Origin: an uncultured Fidelibacterota bacterium
Lineage (GTDB): Bacteria > Marinisomatota > Marinisomatia > Marinisomatales > UBA1611
Assembly: GCA_913041325.1 (NCBI GenBank)
Contig: CAJWHU010000049.1
Location: forward strand, 1 to 9,587
Length of the DNA stretch: 9,587 nt
Direction of reading: 5' to 3'
Below the pieces are notes generated by a model. The model searched no databases and was not told the DNA's origin. It was given only the letters and a program-made list of their open reading frames with translations. This document shows, in pieces, positions 6,714-9,587 of the stretch. The translations under genes and the position numbers were made by a program. Positions within the stretch are counted from its first letter, which is position 1. The number at the start of each line of letters is the position of its first letter.

Positions 6714-7382
6714 TTGAGGACATTCTATTTTTATCTTTTACTTTTAAGCATCTGTAACGCCCAGTCTTCCAGATTTAGATATCTAGAAAGTAATGTAAAC
6801 GATGTTGTTTTTTCAGCTTCTTTGTGGCTTAGTAATACATTATTAATAAATCCATTAACTTACAGTAGATTTACTGCACAGATAGGCTTCTCAACAATCC
6901 CCATTAAAGAACCAACGAGATTATGGACGTATCCAAATTTTGACTTCGGCTTTAGATTAACAAAAAATTTATCAATTACTTCGAAGGCTTATGGATACGT
7001 AGCAGAGGAAGATGCCCCACAAGTAATTGGCGGTGGGTTGCAATATTATTTCGGAAGTCAAGACGCTCATGATTGGAGTTTATCGCTTCAAAGGACTGAT
7101 TTACTGGGTTTAGAGTACTATAATTTGAAATCTCTGAACTTTGACCTAGGTAAGTGGTTCTCATATAATACTAACTTATTAAAGGTGAGTTTTGGCACAA
7201 ATCTTTTTGATGGCGTTGCCTTTAAGGTTCCGATTGACCAGAAAAAATATTTTGATGGTAAGTTCAATTACGTTGCAGTAACCGTGCTGAGGCCTTTCAT
7301 GTTTTTTGATATTGGAATTGGATTAAAATTCAGTTCAAAAAATTCCACTCTTCTATTGCACACAAAAAAAGATTTTAATTGA
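6714..7382 (+). CDS. Secreted protein of unknown function, possible outer-membrane beta-barrel
   Basis: I do not recognise a family. The 222-residue product starts with TTG (preceded by TAAGG) and opens with a clear signal peptide, MRTFYFYLLLLSICNA, with likely cleavage after A16 before QSS. The mature part has no transmembrane helix and is rich in alternating, aromatic-bearing stretches that look like beta-strands, for example FDFGFRL (76-82), QVIGGGLQYYFG (103-114), WSLSLQRTDLLGLEYY (121-136) and FMFFDIGIGLKF (195-206). The last resembles a closing outer-membrane beta-signal ending in Phe, followed by a 16-residue polar tail. A small outer-membrane barrel or periplasmic beta protein is the best reading; a lipoprotein is unlikely because there is no lipobox (the Cys at 14 is inside the signal peptide without the usual context, though it cannot be wholly ruled out). 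The gene sits 8 nt after lpxA and its TGA overlaps the dxr ATG by one base, so it is a fixed member of the operon. It lies where lpxB often follows lpxA in other bacteria, but it is not LpxB. Confidence 0.8.
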   Translation: MRTFYFYLLLLSICNAQSSRFRYLESNVNDVVFSASLWLSNTLLINPLTYSRFTAQIGFSTIPIKEPTRLWTYPNFDFGFRLTKNLSITSKAYGYVAEEDAPQVIGGGLQYYFGSQDAHDWSLSLQRTDLLGLEYYNLKSLNFDLGKWFSYNTNLLKVSFGTNLFDGVAFKVPIDQKKYFDGKFNYVAVTVLRPFMFFDIGIGLKFSSKNSTLLLHTKKDFN

Positions 7383-8527
7383 TGAAAAAAAGAGTATCGA
7401 TTTTAGGATCAACAGGCTCTATTGGTATCAACACACTAAAAATTCTTATGCGCCTAGAAGATGAGTTTGAAGTGACTTGCTTAACCGCTAATACTAACTG
7501 CAACCTGCTTATAGACCAAGCCAAAAGATTTAATCCTGAATCAGTTTGTATTGTCGATGAAAGTTCATATGAAAAAGTAAAAAATGCGCTATCCTCCACT
7601 GATATTGAAATATTCAGTGGAAGATCTGGTTTGCTGGATGTGTCGCAAAGAGATAATGTTGATATCGTGGTGAATGCACTAGTAGGAGCAGCTGGTATGG
7701 AACCTACAATTAATACAATAAATTCAGGTGTGGATGTTGCCCTTGCAAACAAAGAAAGCCTGGTAATGGCAGGCCGAATTATTAAATCTAAACTTAAAGA
7801 AAAAGGGTCAAGAATTTTTCCAATTGATAGTGAGCATTCTGCTATTTGGCACTGTCTTTTGGGTGAAAAATTTGAAGATGTAGGCAGATTGATTTTAACT
7901 GGAAGCGGCGGGCCCTTTAGAGAGAGAAATATCAACGAGTTCAATAATATTTCTGTTGAAGAGGCGCTGGATCATCCTAACTGGCAGATGGGTAAAAAGA
8001 TATCAATAGACAGTGCAACCATGATGAACAAAGGTTTAGAAGTAATTGAAGCTTACTGGCTATTTGATTTTGAACCAAATCAAATAGATATAGTAATTCA
8101 TCCGCAATCTATTATTCATTCAATGGTGGAGCTAAAAGACAAATCAATAAAAGCGCAAATGGGAGTTCCTGACATGAAAATTCCTATTCAATTTGCGCTA
8201 TCATATCCTAGGCATTTTGAATCTTCTTGGGACGCGCTAGATTTTTATGAAATAGGTAGTCTAACTTTCGAAAAGCCGGACTTGGAAAAATTCCCATGTA
8301 TTGGCTTAGCTTATAGAGCTCTGGACAGAATCGGGAGTTCATGTGCAGCATTAAATCTTGCTAATGATCATGCTGTAAATCTTTTTTTAAGTGAGAAAAT
8401 AAACTTTAATGAAATTGCAAAAATCAACGAGGATGTGTTAGAAAATCACCCATGGATAGAGGAGCCAAGCTTGGAAGACATACTGGAGCTAGGAAGCTGG
8501 GTAGATAAATATCTATTAAAATACTGA
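7382..8527 (+). CDS. dxr: 1-deoxy-D-xylulose 5-phosphate reductoisomerase
   Basis: Dxr (IspC) converts 1-deoxyxylulose 5-phosphate to 2-C-methylerythritol 4-phosphate with NADPH, the committed step of the MEP isoprenoid pathway and the fosmidomycin target. The 381-residue product shows the NADPH motif GSTGSIG (9-15), LANKESLVMAG (121-131), PIDSEHSAIWH with metal ligands D149 and E151, TGSGGPFRE (173-181), HPNWQMGKKISID with the flexible-loop Trp W201, and MMNKGLE giving the third metal ligand E220. IHPQSIIHSMVE and GVPDMKIPIQFALSYP complete the substrate domain. The ATG at 7382 overlaps the upstream TGA (TGATG); a TTG one codon earlier is in frame but adds nothing. There is no Shine-Dalgarno sequence, only an A-rich leader. 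Its product pathway supplies the isoprenyl units used by UppS at the other end of the block. rseP follows after 41 nt, a common pairing. Confidence 0.97.
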   Translation: MKKRVSILGSTGSIGINTLKILMRLEDEFEVTCLTANTNCNLLIDQAKRFNPESVCIVDESSYEKVKNALSSTDIEIFSGRSGLLDVSQRDNVDIVVNALVGAAGMEPTINTINSGVDVALANKESLVMAGRIIKSKLKEKGSRIFPIDSEHSAIWHCLLGEKFEDVGRLILTGSGGPFRERNINEFNNISVEEALDHPNWQMGKKISIDSATMMNKGLEVIEAYWLFDFEPNQIDIVIHPQSIIHSMVELKDKSIKAQMGVPDMKIPIQFALSYPRHFESSWDALDFYEIGSLTFEKPDLEKFPCIGLAYRALDRIGSSCAALNLANDHAVNLFLSEKINFNEIAKINEDVLENHPWIEEPSLEDILELGSWVDKYLLKY

Positions 8528-8568
8528 TTTAGTGGAACAAAAATATCATTTTATTGTAGATTAAATAT

Positions 8569-9587
8569 ATGACTACTCTTTTGGCGACAATAATTGTTTT
8601 AGGTGTCTTGGTTACTATACACGAATATGGCCATTTCATTGCCGCCAGATCAGTAGGAATAAGAGTTGATAAGTTTTCTGTAGGAATGCCGCCCAGATTT
8701 TTAACTATTACATCTTGCGATGATGCTCTCATTCTAAAATTATTTTTTTTCAAAAAAGACGCCAATGGGAAATTAACTTGGGCACCTGTTTTCCAGACGT
8801 CAATAGTAAAGCCTGGTAGAGTTGGATCTAAAACTGAGTACGTTGTAGCCCTATTACCTCTTGGCGGTTACGTAAAAATGGCTGGGATCATCGATGAAAG
8901 CATGGACACAAAAATCAACCATAAAGATGATGAATTCATGTCAAAGCCCTTGTGGGCCAAACTCTGGGTCATGAGCGCTGGAGTTATTATGAATACCATC
9001 TTGGCATTTGTAATCTTTTCCTCAATTGGGTACTACCAAGGTACTGCAACAATCAGCGATGAACCTGTCATAGCAGAGATAATTGAGGAAATGCCAGCTG
9101 AAAAAGCGGGACTTGTCGTTGGTGACAGAGTATTAAAAATAAACGATAACGAAGTATACACTTGGTCTGATTTGACAAAATCGATACATCAAAAACCAAA
9201 CGAAGAAATAAAATTAAAGATTGATAGATCCGGCGATATATTAAATTTCAATATAACAACAACAATAAGAGAAATCCCTAATAAAAATGGTACAAGTAAT
9301 GTTGGTGCCATCGGTATTGTTCCACAGATTACATACGATGAAATGACCCTGTTCCAAGCTTTGAATTCGGGCATTGCACGTACCCTTGGAAGTTTTGGAA
9401 TGATAGTTGAAAGCTTAAAAATGTTAGGGTCAGGAGCAGCTTCGGTATCAGATTTTGGAGGTCCGATCATGATTGCACAGTTGGCGGGTAAAACAGCTGA
9501 AGCAGGGATGATACCATTCTTTACATTTATGGCATTATTAAGTGTTAATCTAGCATTCTTAAATATATTGCCAATACCAGGCTTGGA
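8569..9587 (+). CDS. rseP: Site-2 protease RseP/RasP, 3'-truncated by window edge
   Basis: This zinc metalloprotease cleaves membrane-spanning substrates within the inner membrane; in E. coli it destroys the anti-sigma factor RseA to release the envelope stress response. The 339 complete codons show TM1 with the zinc motif HEYGH (18-22; Tyr replaces the common Leu or Phe), ALLPLGGYVKMAG (94-106), TM2 with SAGVIMNTILAF (136-147), one PDZ domain (about 166-231, with PAEKAGLVVGDRVLKIN), and the start of the last conserved segment NILPIPGL (332-339). The sequence stops inside the codon for the zinc-binding Asp of the LDG motif, so only the C-terminal end is missing. The spacing leaves room for only one PDZ domain, unlike the two in E. 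coli. An extra stretch of roughly 30 residues lies between the GMPPRF and TEY segments (about 45-87). The ATG at 8569 has no Shine-Dalgarno sequence. Confidence 0.95.
   Translation, partial: MTTLLATIIVLGVLVTIHEYGHFIAARSVGIRVDKFSVGMPPRFLTITSCDDALILKLFFFKKDANGKLTWAPVFQTSIVKPGRVGSKTEYVVALLPLGGYVKMAGIIDESMDTKINHKDDEFMSKPLWAKLWVMSAGVIMNTILAFVIFSSIGYYQGTATISDEPVIAEIIEEMPAEKAGLVVGDRVLKINDNEVYTWSDLTKSIHQKPNEEIKLKIDRSGDILNFNITTTIREIPNKNGTSNVGAIGIVPQITYDEMTLFQALNSGIARTLGSFGMIVESLKMLGSGAASVSDFGGPIMIAQLAGKTAEAGMIPFFTFMALLSVNLAFLNILPIPGL

Noticed and set aside
6714..7382. lpxB in the slot after lpxA
   Set aside because: The product is half the length of LpxB, has a signal peptide and lacks any glycosyltransferase motif.
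7379..7384. dxr start at the TTG at 7379
   Set aside because: The next codon is ATG, which begins the typical MKKRVSILGSTGSIG and makes the usual TGATG overlap with the upstream gene.
7375..7944. Minus-strand open frame of 189 codons opposite dxr
   Set aside because: It is an antisense shadow of strongly conserved dxr coding sequence, with no recognisable domain and no leader.
8528..8568. Possible sigma-E-like promoter before rseP (GGAAC at 8534-8538)
   Set aside because: The -35-like GGAAC is there, but no fitting -10 such as TCnAA lies at the right distance, and a five-base match in AT-rich DNA is weak. The 41-nt gap also shows no clear hairpin or terminator.
9189..9470. Minus-strand open frame opposite rseP
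   Set aside because: It lies fully within the conserved PDZ and following region of rseP, and its translation shows no family features.

Overview
This AT-rich window is a single plus-strand block of envelope-biogenesis genes from a Gram-negative (diderm, lipid A-making) bacterium. The layout is uppS (5' end cut by the window) - bamA - ompH/skp - lpxD - lpxC - fabZ - lpxA - a secreted protein of unknown function - dxr - rseP (3' end cut). Almost every base is coding. Gaps are 7, 16, 3, 1, 8 and 41 nt, and the lpxD/lpxC, lpxC/fabZ and unknown/dxr junctions overlap by 1, 4 and 1 nt. There is no visible terminator, RNA gene, repeat, CRISPR or mobile element, so the block probably belongs to one long operon.

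The organism is most likely a member of the FCB (Fibrobacteres-Chlorobi-Bacteroidetes) group or a relative, with marine Marinimicrobia (SAR406) a plausible guess. This rests on: an LpxC with the extra segment before the zinc motif that I associate with Bacteroidetes-type LpxC; lpxC placed directly before fabZ (fused in Bacteroidetes, separate here); scarce Shine-Dalgarno sequences with A-rich leaders; AT-rich DNA; and secretory signals of the S/A-Q type. The assignment is an inference, not a search result.

The genes fit together functionally. LpxA, LpxD and LpxC carry out the first lipid A steps, and FabZ draws on the same hydroxyacyl-ACP pool. BamA inserts outer-membrane proteins and OmpH/Skp escorts them through the periplasm. 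UppS makes the undecaprenyl carrier for peptidoglycan and O-antigen, and Dxr feeds the MEP isoprenoid pathway that supplies UppS. RseP is the intramembrane protease of the envelope stress response. The unknown gene between lpxA and dxr encodes a small, signal-peptide-bearing, beta-rich protein that may be an outer-membrane barrel.

The most notable point is the start of lpxA. The full conserved N-terminus is present, but its reading frame has no ATG, GTG, TTG or CTG between the upstream in-frame stop (5911-5913) and residue 113. Alignment of the N-terminus points to ATT at 5932 as the start, one base after the fabZ stop. Other points are two TTG starts (lpxD and the unknown gene), a roughly 30-residue insertion in RseP, the unfused lpxC/fabZ pair, and a permuted gene order in which dxr-rseP follows lpxA and cdsA is absent. 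I see no sign of an entirely new system; this is core envelope biology with several non-standard details.
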